Part shown: positions 24,480-39,420 of the stretch, in pieces
Layout: every line of letters begins with the position of its first letter
How positions within the stretch are numbered: position 1 is the stretch's first letter
Source of the DNA: Avena insularis
Taxonomy: Eukaryota > Streptophyta > Magnoliopsida > Poales > Poaceae
Length of the DNA stretch: 64,000 nt
NCBI GenBank assembly: GCA_023614405.1
Contig: CM042684.1
Location: 465,257,650 to 465,321,649, forward strand
Reading direction: 5' to 3'
Notes under the pieces: generated by a model
The model's input: only the letters and a program-made list of their open reading frames with translations
What the model was told of the DNA's origin: nothing
The model's database searches: none
Made by a program: the position numbers and the translations under genes

Positions 24480-27400
24480 TGGTTCATGAAAAGAACACAC
24501 ATCCAATGACACAGGTGGATCCTTATGTGGTTTCTGAGAAGAATAGACATGCAATGACTCTAGATGTGGTTCATGGGAAGAACACACATGCAATGACACT
24601 GGTGGATCCATGTGTCGTTTATGAGAGGAACAGACATGCAATGACACTGGGTGTGGTTCATGAAAAGAACAGACATGCAATGACACTGGTGGATCCATAT
24701 GTGCTTTGTCAAAGAACAGACATGCAATCACACTGGGTGGATCCATGTGTGGTTCATGAAATGAACACACATGCAATGACACTGGTGGATCCATGTAAGG
24801 TTTGTGAGAAGAACACACATCACATGACCCTGGGTGTGGTTCATGAAAAGAACACACATCCAATGACACAGGTGGATCCTTATGTGGTTTGTGAGAAGAA
24901 CAGACATGCAATGACTCTAGCTATGGTTCATGAGAAGAAAACACATGCAATGACACTGGTGTATCCTTATGTGGTTTGTGAGAAGAACACACATGCAATG
25001 ACTCTAGATGTGGTTTGTGAAAAGAACACACATGCAATGACTCTAGTTGTGGTTCATGAGAAGAACACACATTCAATGACACTGGTGGATCCATGTGTGG
25101 TCTGTGAGAGGAACACACATGCAATGACACTGGGTGTGGTTCATGAAAAGAACACACATCCAATGACACTTGTGTATCTTTATGTGGTTTGTGAGAATAA
25201 CAGACATGCAATGACTCTAGATGTGGTTCATGAGAAGAACAAACATGCAATGACACTGGTGGATCCATGTGTGGTTTATGAGAGGAACACACATTCAATG
25301 ACACTGGTGGATCCATGTGTGGTCTGTGAGAGGAACACACATGCAATGACACTGGGTGTGGTTCATGAAAAGAACACACATCCAATGACACTACTGAATC
25401 CTTATGTGGTTTGTGAGAAGAACACACATGCAATCACACTGGGTGGATCCATATGTGGTTTATGAGAAGAACACACATGCAATGACACTAGTGATATGTG
25501 GTTTCTGAAAAGAATACACATGCAACGACTCTAACTTTGGTTAATGAAAAGAGCAGAAATGCAATGACACTGGTGGAACCATGGGTGGTTTGTGAGAAGA
25601 ACACACATGCAATGACACTGGCTGTGGTTCATGAAAAGAACAGACATGCAATGATACTGGTGGATCCATGTGTGGTTTGTGAGAAAAATACACATGCAAT
25701 GACACTGGGTGTGGTTCATGAAAAGAACACAAATCCAATGACACTAGTGGATCCTTATGTGGTTTGTGAGACGAACAAACATGCAATGACTCTAGATGTG
25801 GTCCATGAGAAGAACACACATGCAATGACACTGGAGGATCCATGTGTGGTTTATGAGAGGAACAGACATGCAGTGACACTGGGTGTCGTTCATGAAAAGA
25901 ACAGACATGCATTGACACTGGTGGATCCATATGTGGTTTGCGAAAAGTACACACATCAATCACACTGGGTGGATCCATGTGTGGTTCATGAAATGAACAC
26001 ACATGCAATGATACTGGTGGATCCATGTGTGGTTTGTGAGAAGCACAGACATCCAATGACACTAGGTGTGGTTCATGAAAAGAACACACATCCAATGACA
26101 CTTGTGGATCCTTATGTGGTTTCTGAGTAGAACAGACATGCAATGACTCTTGATGTGGTTCATGAGAAGAACACGCATGCAATGAAACTGGTGTATGCTT
26201 ATGTGGTTTGTGAGAAGAACACACATGCAATGACTCTAGCTGTGGTTTGTGACAAGAACACACATGTAATGACTCTAGCTGTGGTTCATGAGAAGAACAC
26301 ACATGCAATGACACTAGTGGATCCATGTGTGGTTTATGAGAGGAATAGACATGCAATGACACTAGGTTTGGTTTATGAAAAGAACACACATCCAATGACA
26401 CTGGTGGATCCTTATGTGGTTTGTGAGAAGAACACATATGCAATCACACTGGGTGGATCCATATGTGGTTTATGAGAGGAACACACATGCAATGGCACTG
26501 GTGATATGTGGTTTGTGAAAAGAACACACATGCAATGACTCTAACTGTGGTTAATGAAAAGAGCAGACATGCAATGACACTGGTGGATCCATGTGTGGTT
26601 TGTGAGAAGAACACACATGCAATGACATTGGCTGTGGTTCATGAAAAGAATAGACATGCAATGATTCTGGTGGATCCATGTGTGGTTTGTGAGAAAAACA
26701 CACATGCAATGACCCTAGGTGTGGTTCATGAAAACAACACACATCCAATAACACTGGTGGATCCTTATGTGGTTTGTGAGAAGAACAGACATGCAATGAC
26801 TCTAGATGTGGTTCATGAGAAGAACACACATGCAATGACATTGGTGGATCCAAGTGTGGTATGTGAGAAGAACACACATGCAATGACAGTGGGTGTGGTG
26901 CATGAAAAGAACACACATCCAATGACACTGGTGGATCCTTAGGTGGCTTGTGAGAAGAACAGACATGCAATGACTCTATATGTGGTTCATGAGAAGAACA
27001 CACATGCAATGACACTTGTGGATCCTTATGTGGTTTATGAGAGGAACAGACATACAATGACACTGGGTGTGGTTCACGAAAACAACACACATCTAATGAC
27101 ACTGGTGGATCCTTATGTGGTTTGTGAGAAGAACACACATGCAATCACACTGGGTGGATCTATATGTGGTTTATGAGAAGAACACACATGCAATGACACT
27201 AGTGTTATGTGGTTCGTGAAAACAACACATGCAATGACTCTAACTGTGGTTAATGAAAAGAGCAGACATGCAATGACACTGGTGGATCCATGTGTGGTTT
27301 GTGAGAAGAACACACATGCAATGACACTAGCTGTGGTTCATGAAAAGAACAGACATGCAATGATACTGGTGGATCCGTGTGTGGTTTGTGAGAAGAACGC

Positions 27401-30400
27401 ACATGCAATGACACTGGGTGTGTTTAATGAAAAGAACACACATCGAATGACACTGGTTGATCCTTATGTCGTTTGTGAGAAGAACAGACATGCAATGACT
27501 CTAGATGTGGTTCATGAGAAGAACACACATGCAATGACACTGGTGGATCCATGTGTGGTTTATGAGAGGAACAGACATGCAATGACACCAGGTGTGGTTC
27601 ATGAAAAAAACACGCATGCAATGACACTAGTGGATCCATATGTGGTTTGTGAACAGAACAGACATGCAATGACACTGGGTGGATCCAGTGTGGTTCATGA
27701 AAAGAACACACATGTAATGACACTGGTGGATCCATGTGTGGTTTGTGAGAAGAACACACATCCAATGACACTAGGTGTGGTTGATGAAAAGAACACACAT
27801 CCAATGACACTAGTGGATCCTTATGTGGCTTGTGAGAAGAAAAGACATACAATGACTCTAGCTGTGGTTCCTGAGAAGAACACACATGCAATGACTCTAG
27901 TGTATCCTTATGTGGTTTGTGAGAAGAATACACATGCAATGACTCTAGTTGTGCTTTGTGAAAAGAACACACATGCAATGACTCTAGCTGTGGTTCATGA
28001 GAAGAACACACATGCAATGACACTGGTGGATCCATGTTTGGTTTGTGAGAGGAACAGACATGCAATGACACTGGGTGTGGTTTACGAAAAGAACAGACAT
28101 CCAATGACACTGGTGGATCCTTATGTGGTTTGTGAGAAGAACACACATGCAATCACACTGGGTGGATCCATATGTGGTTTATGAGAGGAACACACATGCA
28201 ATGACACTAGTGATATGTGTTTTGTGAAAAGAACACACATGCAATGACTTTAACTCTGGTTAATGAAAAGATCAGACATGCAATGACACTAGTGGATCCA
28301 TGTGATGTTTGTGAGAAGAACACACATGCAATGACACTAGTTGTTGTTTATGAGAAGAATACACATGCAATGACACTGGTGGATCCATGTGTGGTTTGTG
28401 AGAAGAACACACATGTAATGACTCTAACTGTAGTTAATGAAAAGAGCAGACATGCAATGACATTGGTGGATCCATGTGTGTTTTGTGAGAAGAACACACA
28501 TGCAATGACTCTATATGTGGTTCATGAGAAGAACACACATGCAATGACGCTGGTGGAGCCATGTGTGGTTTGTGAGAGGAACACACATGCAATGACACTG
28601 GGTGTGGTTCATGAAAAGAACACACATCCAATGACACTGGTGTATCCTTATGTGGTTTGTGAGAATAACTGACATGCAATGACTCTAGATGTGGTTCATG
28701 AGAATAACACACATGCAATGACACTGGTGGATCCATGTTTGGTTTGTGAGAGGAACAGACATGCAATGACACTGGGTGTTGTTTATGAAAAGAACACACA
28801 TGCAATGACACTAGTGGATCCTTATGTGGTTTGTGAGAAGAACACACATGCAATCACACTGGGTGGATCCATATGTGGTTTATGAAAAGAACACACATGC
28901 AATGACACTGGTGATATGTGTTTTGTGAAAAGAACACACATGCAATGACTTTAACTGTGGTTAATGAAAAGATCAGACATGCAATGACACTAGTGGATCC
29001 ATGTGATGTTTGTGAGAAGAACACACATGCAATGACACTAGTTGTTGTTTATGAGAAGAATACACATGCAATGACACTGGTGGATCCATGTGTGGTTTGT
29101 GAGAAGAACACACATGCAATGACTCTAACTGTAGTTAATGAAAAGATCAGACATGCAATGACATTGGTGGATCCATGTGTGTTTTGTGAGAAGAACACAC
29201 ATGCAATGACTCTAGATGTGGTTCCTGAGAAGAACACACATGCAATGACGCTGGTGGATCCATGTTTGGTTTGTGAGAGGAACAGACATGCAATGACACT
29301 GGGTGTGGTTTATGAAAAGAACACACATCCAATGACACTGGTGGATCCTTATGTGGTTTGTGAGAACAACACACATGCAATCACACTGGGTGGATCCATA
29401 TGTGGTTTATGAGAGGAACACACATGCAATGACACTGGTGATATGTGTTTTGTGAAAAGAACACACATGCAATGACTTTAACTGTGGTTAATGAAAAGAT
29501 CAGACATGCAATGACACTAGTGGATCCATGTGATGTTTGTGAGAAGAACACACATGCAATGACACTAGTTGTTGTTTATGAGAAGAATACACATGCAATG
29601 ACACTGGTGGATCCATGTGTGGTTTGTGAGAAGAACACACATGCAATGACTCTAACTGTAGTTAATGAAAAGAGCAGACATGCAATGACATTGGTGGATC
29701 CATGTGTGTTTTGTGAGAAGAACACACATGCAATGACTCTAGATGTGGTTCATGAGAAGAACACACATGAAATGACGCTGGTGGAGCCATGTGTGGTTTG
29801 TGAGAGGAACACACATGCAATGACAGTGGGTGTGGTTCATGAAAAGAACACACATCCAATGACACTGGTGGATCCTTAGGTGGTTGTGAGAAGAACAGAC
29901 TTGCAATCACTCTAGATGTGGTTCATGAGAAGAACACACATGCAATGACACTGGTGGATCCATGTGTGGTTTATGAGAGGAACAAACATGCAATGATACC
30001 AGGTGTGGTTCATGAAAAAAACACGCATGCAATGACACTAGTGGATCCATATGTGGTTTGTGAACAGAACAGACATGCAATGACACTGGGTGGATCCAGT
30101 GTGGTTCATGAAAAGAACACACATGTAATGACACTGGTGGATCCATGTGTGGTTTGTGAGAAGAACACACATCCAATGACACTAGGTGTGGTTGATGAAA
30201 AGAACACACATCCAATGACACTGGTGGATCCTTATGTGGCTTGTGAGAAGAACAGACATGCAATGACTCTAGCTGTGGTTCCTGAGAAGAACACACATGC
30301 AATGACTCTAGTGTATCCTTATGTGGTTTGTGAGAAGAACACACATGCAATGACTCTAGTTGTGCTTTGTGAAAAGAACACACATGCAATAACTCTAGTT

Positions 30401-31717
30401 GTGGTTCATGAGAAGAACACACATGCAATGACACTGGTGGATCCATGTTTGGTTTGTGAGAGGAACAGACATGCAATGACACTAGGTGTGGTTTATGAAA
30501 AGAACACACATCCAATGACACTGGTGGATCCTTATGTGGTTTGTGAGAAGAACACACATGCAATCACACTGGGTGGATCCATATGTGGCTTATGAGAGGA
30601 ACACACATGCAATGACACTGGTGATATGTGTTTTGTGAAAAGAACACACATGCAATGACTCTAACTGTGGTTAATGAAAAGATCAGTCATGCAATGACAC
30701 TGGTGGATCCATGTGATGTTTGTGAGAAGAACACACATGCAATGACACTAGTTGTTGTTTATGAGAAGAATACACATGCAATGACACTGGTGGATCCATG
30801 TGTGTTTTGTGAGAAGAACAGACATGCAATGACTCTAGATGTGGTTCATGAGAAGAACACACATGCAATGACATTGGTGGATCCAAGTGTGGTATGTGAG
30901 AAGAACACACATGCAATGACAGTGGGTATGGTTCATGAAAAGAACACACATCCAATGACACTGGTGGATCCTTAGGTGGTTTGTGAGAAGAACAGACTTG
31001 CAATGACTCTAGATGTGGTTCATGAGAAGAACACACATGCAATCACACTGGTGGATCCATGTGTGGTTTATGAGAGGAACAGACATGCAATGATACCAGG
31101 TGTGGTTCATGAAAAAAACACGCATGCAATGACACTAGTGGATCCATATGTGGTTTGTGAACAGAACAGACATGCAATGACACTGGGTGGATCCAGTGTG
31201 GTTCATGAAAAGAACACACATGTAATGACACTGGTGGATCCATGTGTGGTTTGTGAGAAGAACACACATCCAATGACACTAGGTGTGGTTGATGAAAAGA
31301 ACACACATCCAATGACACTGGTGGATCCTTATGTGGCTTGTGAGAAGAACAGACATGCAATGACTCTAGCTGTGGTTCCTGAGAAGAACACACATGCAAT
31401 GACTCTAGTGTATCCTAATGTGGTTTGTGAGAAGAGCACACATGCAATGACTCTAGTTGTGCATTGTGAAAAGAACACACATGCAATGACTCTAGCTATG
31501 GTTCATGAGAAGAACAGACATGCAATGACACTTGTGGATCCATGTTTGGTTTGTGAGAGGAACAGACATGCAATGACACTGGGTGTGGTTTATGAAAAGA
31601 ACACACATCCAATGACACTGGTGGATCCTTATGTGGTTTGTGAGAAGAACACACATGCAAGCACACTGGGTGGATCCATATGTGGTTTATGAGAGGAACA
31701 CACATGCAATGACACTG

Positions 31718-34700
31718 GTGATATGTGTTTTGTGAAAAAAACACACATGCAATGACTTTAACTGTGGTTAATGAAAAGATCAGACATGCAATGACACTAG
31801 TGGATCCATGTGATGTTTGTGAGAAGAACACACATGCAATGACACTAGTTGTTGTTTATGAGAAGAATACACATGCAATGACACTGGTGGATCCATGTGT
31901 GGTTTGTGAGAAGAACACACATGCAATGACTCTAACTATAGTTAATGAAAAGAGCAGACATGCAATGACATTGGTGGATCCATGTGTGTTTTGTGAGAAG
32001 AACACACATGCAATGACTCTAGATGTGGTTCATGAGAAGAACACACATGCAATGACGCTGGTGGAGCCATGTGTGGTTTGTGAGAGGAACACACATGCAA
32101 TGACACTGGGTGTGGTTCATGAAAAGAACACACATCCAATAACACTGGTGTATCCTTATGTGGTTTGTGAGAATAACTGACATGCAATGACTCTAGATGT
32201 GGTTCATGAGAAGAACACACATGCAATGACACTGGTGGATCCATGTGTGGTTTATGAGAGGAACAGACATGCAATGACACTGGGTGTGGTTGATGAAAAG
32301 AACACACATGCAATGACACTAGTGGATCCTTATGTGGTTTGTGAGAAGAACACACATCCAACGACACTAGGTGTGGTTCATGAAAAGAACACACATCCAA
32401 TGACACTTGTGGATCCTTATGTGGTTTGTGAGTATAACAGACATGCAATGACTCTAGCTGTGGTTCATGAGAATAACACACATGTAATGACACTGGTGTA
32501 TGCTTATGTGGGTTGTGAGAAGAACACACATGCAATGACTCTAGTTGTGGTTTGTGACAAGAACACACATGTAATGACTCTAGCTGTGGTTCATGAGAAG
32601 AACACACATGCAATGACACTAGTTGATCCATGTGTGGTTTATGAGAGGAACAGACATGCGATGACACTAGGTTTGGTTTATGAAAAGAACACACATCTAA
32701 TGACACTGGTGGATCCTTATGTGGTTTGTGAGAAGAACACACATGCAATCACGCTGGGTGGATCCATATGTGGTTTATGAGAGGAACACACAAGCAATGG
32801 CACTGGTGATATGTGGTTTGTGAAAAGAACACACATGCAATGACTCTAACTATGGTTAATGAAAAGAGCAGACATGCAATGACACTGGTGGATCCATGTG
32901 TGGTTTGTGAGAAGAACACACATGCAATGACATTGGTTGTGGTTCATGAAAAGAACAGACATGCAATGATTCTGGTGGATCCATGTGTGGTTTGTGAGAA
33001 GAACACACATGCAATGACCCTGGGTGTGGTTCATGAAAACAACACACATCCAATGACACTGGTGGATCCTTATGTGGTTTGTGAGAAGAAAACACATCCA
33101 ATGACTCTAACTGTGGTTAATGAAAAGATCAGACATGCAATGACAGTGGTGGATCCATGTGATGTTTGTGAGAAGAACACACATGCAATGACACTAGTTG
33201 TTGTTTATGAGAAGAATACACATGCAATGACACTGGTGGATCCATGTGTGGTTTGTGAGAAGAACACACATGCAATGACTCTAACTGTAGTTAATGAAAA
33301 GAACACACATGTAATGACACTGGTGGATCCATGTGTGGTTTGTGAGAAGAACACACATCCAATGACACTAGGTGTGGTTGATGAAAAGAACACACATCCA
33401 ATGACACTGGTGGATCCTTATGTGGCTTGTGAGAAGAACAGACATGCAATAACTCTAGCTGTGGTTCCTGAGAAGAACACACATGCAATGACTCTAGTGT
33501 ATCCTTATGTGGTTTGTGAGAAGAACACACATGCAATGACTCTAGTTGTGCTTTGTGAAAAGAACACACATGCAATGACTCTAGCTGTGGTTCATGAGAA
33601 GAACACACATGCAATGACACTGGTGGATCCATGTTTGGTTTGTGAGAGGAACAGACATGCAATGACACTGGGTGTGGTTTATGAAAAGAACACACATCCA
33701 ATGACACTGGTGGATCCTTATGTGGTTTGTGAGAAGAACACACATGCAATCACACTGGGTGGATCCATATGTGGTTTATGAGAGGAACACACATGCAATG
33801 ACACTGGTGATATGTGTTTTGCGAAAAGAACACACATGCAATGACTCTAACTGTGGTTAATGAAAAGATCAGACATGCAATGACAGTGGTGGATCCATGT
33901 GATGTTTGTGAGAAGAACACACATGCAATGACACTAGTTGTTGTTTATGAGAAGAATACACATGCAATGACACTGGTGGATCCATGTGTGGTTTGTGAGA
34001 AGAACACACATGCAATGACTCTAACTGTAGTTAATGAAAAGAGCAGACATGCAATGACATTGGTGGATCCATGTGTGTTTTGTGAGAAGAACACACATGC
34101 AATGACTCTAGATGTGGTTCATGAGAAGAACACACATGCAATGACGCTGGTGGATCCATGTGTGGTTTGTGAGAGGAACACACATGCAATGACACTGGGT
34201 GTGGTTCATGAAAAGAACACACATCCAATGACACTGGTGTATCCTTATGTGGTTTGTGAGAATAACTGACATGCAATGACTCTAGATGTGGTTCATGAGA
34301 AGAACACACATGCAATGACACTGGTGGATCCATGTGTGGTTTATGAGAGGAACAGACATGCAATGACACTGGGTGTGGTTGATGAAAAGAACACACATGC
34401 AATGACACTAGTGGATCCTTATGTGGTTTGTGAGAAGAACACACATCCAACGACACTAGGTGTGGTTCAGGAAAAGAACACACATCCAATGACACTTGTG
34501 GATCCTTATGTGGTTTGTGAGTATAACAGACATGCAATGACTCTAGCTGTGGTTCATGAGAAGAACACACATGCAATGATAGTGGTGTATGCTCATGTGG
34601 GTTGTGAGAAGAACACACATGCAATGACTCTAGCTGTGGTTTGTGACAAGAACACACATGTAATGACTCTAGCTGTGGTTCATGAGAAGAACACACTAGT

Positions 34701-35174
34701 GGATCCATGTGTGGTTTATGAGAGGAACTGACATGCAATGACACTAGGTTTGGTTTATGAAAAGAACACACATCCAATGACACTGGTGGATCCTTATGTG
34801 GTTTGTGAGAAGAACACACATGCAATCACACTGGGTGGATCCATATGTGGTTTATGAGAGGAACACACATGCAATGGCACTGGTGATATGTGGTTTGTGA
34901 AAAGAACACACATGCAATGACTCTAACTGTGGTTAATGAAAAGAGCAGACATGCAATGACACTGGTGGATCCATGTGTGGTTTGTGAGAAGAACACACAT
35001 GCAATGACATTGGTTGTGGTTCATGAAAAGAACAGACATGCAATGATTCTGGTGGATCCATGTGTGGTTTGTGAGAAGAACACACATGCAATGACCCTGG
35101 GTGTGGTTCATGAAAACAACACACATCCAATGACACTGGTGGATCCTTATGTGGTTTGTGAGAAGAAAACACAT
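31718..35174. repeat. Tandem duplication within the array, about 2.08-kb period
   Basis: 31718-33097 resembles 33807-35174. The offset is 2089 bp up to about 34690. There one copy has lost 12 bp (the CATGCAATGACA part of a subunit) and the offset becomes 2077. Confidence 0.75.
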
Positions 35175-38100
35175 CCAATGACACTAGGTGTGGTTCATGA
35201 AAAGAACACACATCCAATGACACTTGTGGATCCTTATGTGGTTTGTGAGTATAACAGACATGCAATGACTCTAGGTGTGGTTCATGAGAAGAACACACAT
35301 GCAATGACACTGGTGTATGCTTATGTGGTTTGTGAGAAGAACACACATGCAATGACTCTAGCTGTGGTTTGTGACAAGAACACACATGTAATGACACTTG
35401 TGGATCCTTATGTGGTTTATGAGAGGAACAGACATGCAATGACACTGGGTGTGGTTCATGAAAAGAACACACATCCAATGACACTAGTGGATTCTTATGT
35501 GGTTTGTGATAAGAACACACATGCAATCACACTGGGTAGATCCATATGTCACATGCAATGACACTGGTGATATGTGGTTTGTGAAAAGAACACACATCCA
35601 ATGACTCTAACTATGGTTAATGAAAAGAGCAGACATGCAATGACACTGGTGGATCCATGTGTGGTTTGTGAGAAGAACACACATGCAATGACATTGGCTA
35701 TGGTTCATGAAAAGAACAGACATGCAATGATTCTGGTGGATCCATGTGTGGTTTGTGAGAAGAACACACATGCAATGACCCTGGGTGTGGTTCATGAAAA
35801 CAACACACATACAATGACACTGGTGGATCCTTATGTGGTTTGTGAGAAGAACAGACATGCAATGACTCTAGATGTGGTTCATGAGAAGAACACACATGCA
35901 ATGACATTGGTGGATCCAAGTGTGGTATGTGAGAAGAACACACATGCAATGACAGTGGGTGTGGTTCATGAAAAGAACACACATCCAATGACACTGGTGG
36001 ATCCTTAGGTGGTTTGTGAGAAGAACAGACTTGCAATGACTCTAGATGTGGTTCATGAGAAGAACACACATGCAATGACACTGGTGGATCCATTTGTGGT
36101 TTACGAGAGGAACAGACATGCAATGATACCAGGTGTGGTTCATGAAAAAAACATGCATGCAATGACACTAGTGGATCCATATGTGGTTTGTGAACAGAAC
36201 AGACATGCAATGACACTGGGTGGATCCAGTGTGGTTCATGAAAAGAACACACATGTAATGACACTGGTGGATCCATGTGTGGTTTGTGAGAAGAACACAC
36301 ATCCAATGACACTAGGTGTGGTTGATGAAAAGAACACACATCCAATGACACTGGTGGATCCTTATGTGGCTTGTGAGAAGAACAGACATGCAATAACTCT
36401 AGCTGTGGTTCCTGAGAAGAACACACATGCAATGACTCTAGTGTATCCTTATGTGGTTTGTGAGAAGAACACACATGCAATGACTCTAGTTGTGCTTTGT
36501 GAAAAGAACACACATGCAATGACTCTAGCTGTGGTTCATGAGAAGAACACACATGCAATGACACTGGTGGATCCATGTTTGGTTTGTGAGAGGAACAGAC
36601 ATGCAATGACACTGGGTGTGGTTTATGAAAAGAACACACATCCAATGACACTGGTGGATCCTTATGTGGTTTGTGAGAAGAACACACATGCAATCACACT
36701 GGGTGGATCCATATGTGGTTTATGAGAGGAACACACATGCAATGACACTGGTGATATGTGTTTTGCGAAAAGAACACACATGCAATGACTCTAACTGTGG
36801 TTAATGAAAAGATCAGACATGCAATGACAGTGGTGGATCCATGTGATGTTTGTGAGAAGAACACACATGCAATGACACTAGTTGTTGTTTATGAGAAGAA
36901 TACACATGCAATGACACTGGTGGATCCATGTGTGGTTTGTGAGAAGAACACACATGCAATGACTCTAACTGTAGTTAATGAAAAGAGCAGACATGCAATG
37001 ACATTGGTGGATCCATGTGTGTTTTGTGAGAAGAACACACATGCAATGACTCTAGATGTGGTTCATGAGAAGAACACACATGCAATGACGCTGGTGGATC
37101 CATGTGTGGTTTATGAGAGGAACACACATGCAATGACACTGGGTGTGGTTCATGAAAAGAACACACATCCAATGACACTGGTGTATCCTTATGTGGTTTG
37201 TGAGAATAACTGACATGCAATGACTCTAGATGTGGTTCATGAGAAGAACACACATGCAATGACACTGGTGGATCCATGTGTGGTTTATGAGAGGAACAGA
37301 CATGCAATGACACTGGGTGTGGTTGATGAAAAGAACACACATGCAATGACACTAGTGGATCCTTATGTGGTTTATGAGAAGAACACACATCCAACGACAC
37401 TAGGTGTGGTTCAGGAAAAGAACACACATCCAATGACACTTGTGGATCCTTATGTGGTTTGTGAATATAACAGACATGCAATGACTCTAGCTGTGGTTCA
37501 TGAGAAGAACACACATGCAATGACAGTGGTGTATGCTCATGTGGGTTGTGAGAAGAACACACATGCAATGACTCTAGCTGTGGTTTGTGACAAGAACACA
37601 CATGTAATGACTCTAGCTGTGGTTCATGAGAAGAACACACTAGTGGATCCATGTGTGGTTTATGAGAGGAACAGACATGCAATGACACTAGGTTTGGTTT
37701 ATGAAAAGAACACACATCCAATGACACTGGTGGATCCTTATGTGGTTTGTGAGAAGAACACACATGCAATCACACTGGGTGGATCCATATGTGGTTTATG
37801 AGAGGAACACACATGCAATGGCACTGGTGATATGTGGTTTGTGAAAAGAACACACATGCAATGACTCTAACTGTGGTTAATGAAAAGAGCAGACATGTAA
37901 TGACACTGGTGGATCCATGTGTGGTTTGTGAGAAGAACACACATGCAATGACATTGGCTGTGGTTCATGAAAAGAACAGACATGCAATGATTCTGGTGGA
38001 TCCATGTGTGGTTTGTGAGAAGAACACACATGCAATGACCCTAGGTGTAGTTCATGAAAACAACACACATCCAATGACACTGGTGGATCCTTATGTGGTT

Positions 38101-39034
38101 TGTGAGAAGAACAGACATGCAATGACTCTAGATGTGCTTCATGAAAAGAACACACATCCAATGACACTTGTGGATCCTTATGTGGTTTGTGAGTATAACA
38201 GACATGCAATGACTCTAGCTGTGGTTCATGAGAAGAACACACATGCAATGACACTGGTGTATGCTTATGTGGTTTGTGAGAAGAACACACATGCAATGAC
38301 TCTAGCTGTGGTTTGTGACAAGAACACACATGTAATGACACTTGTGGATCCTTATGTGGTTTATGAGAGGAACAGACATGCAATGACACTGGGTGTGGTT
38401 CATGAAAAGAACACACATCCAATGACACTAGTGGATTCTTATGTGGTTTGTGAGAAGAACACACATGCAATCACACTGGGTGGATCCATATGTCACATGC
38501 AATGACACTGGTGATATGTGGTTTGTGAAAATAACACACATGCAATGACTCTAACTGTGGTTAATGAAAAGAGCAGACATGCAATGACACTGGTGGATCC
38601 ATGTGTGGTTTGTGAGAAGAACACACATGCAATGACATTGGCTGTGGTTCATGAAAAGAACAGACATGCAATGATTCTAGTGGATCCATGTGTGGTTTGT
38701 GAGAAGAACACACATGCAATGACCCTGGGTGTGGTTCATGAAAACAACATCCATCGAATGACACTGGTGGATCCTTATGTGGTTTGTGAGAAGAACAGAC
38801 ATGCAATGACTCTAGATGTGGTTCATGAGAAGAACAGACATGCAATGACATTGGTGGATCCAAGTGTGGTATGTGACAAGAACACACATGCAATGACAGT
38901 GGGTGTGGTTCATGAAAAGAACACACATCCAATGACACTGGTGGATCCTTAGGTGGTTTGTGAGAAGAACAGACATGCAATGACTCTAGATGTGGTTCAT
39001 GAGAAGAACACACATGCAATGACACTTGTGGATC
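33290..39034. repeat. Tandem duplication within the array, 2944-bp period
   Basis: 33290-36090 and 36234-39034 align at a constant 2944-bp offset. The landmark pairs 33807/36751, 34883/37827 and 35567/38511 show this, as does the same 12-bp subunit deletion near 34695 and 37640. The second copy is distinguished by only a few substitutions. Confidence 0.82.
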
Positions 39035-39420
39035 CCTATGTGGTTTATGAGAGGAACAGACATGCAATGACACTAGGTGTGGTTCATGAAAAGAACACAC
39101 ATCCAATGACACTAGTGGATTCTTATGTAGTTTGTGAGAAGAACACACATGCAATCACACTGGGTGGATCCATATGTCACATGCAATGACACTGGTGATA
39201 TGTGGTTTGTGAAAAGAACACACGTGCAATGACTCTAACTGTGGTTAATGAAAAGAGCGGACATGCAATGACACTGGTAGATCCATGTGTGGTTTCTGAG
39301 AAGAACACACATGCAATGACAGTGGTTGTGGTTCATGAAAAGAACAGACATGCAATGATACTAGTGGATCCATGTGTGGTTTGTGAGAAGAACACACATG
39401 CAATGACATTGGGTGTGGTT

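Larger units (their letters stand above)
24480..39420. repeat. Satellite array, segment 3 (largest)
   Basis: About 14.9 kb of the same subunits. The landmark variant occurs at 25491, 26501, 27202 (GTGTTATGTG), 28210, 28911, 29438, 30621, 31718, 32806, 33807, 34883, 35567, 36751, 37827, 38511 and 39195. Spacings include 1010, 701, 1008, 701, 527, 1183, 1097, 1088, 1001, 1076, 684, 1184, 1076, 684 and 684 bp. Plus-strand frames reach 332 codons (24467-25465) and minus-strand frames reach 331 codons (35698-36693), both made only of subunit translations. Confidence 0.93.

Noticed and set aside
24467..25465. 332-codon plus-strand frame in the array as a protein-coding gene
   Set aside because: It consists only of satellite subunits, begins inside the neighbouring LTR end, has no promoter or splice context, and equally long frames exist on the other strand. 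Openness follows from unit lengths divisible by three.
35698..36693. 331-codon minus-strand frame in the array as a Cys/His-rich zinc-binding protein
   Set aside because: HVCSSHKPH-type repeats look metal-binding but are the reverse translation of the same satellite, with no fixed Cys/His spacing across copies beyond the repeat itself.
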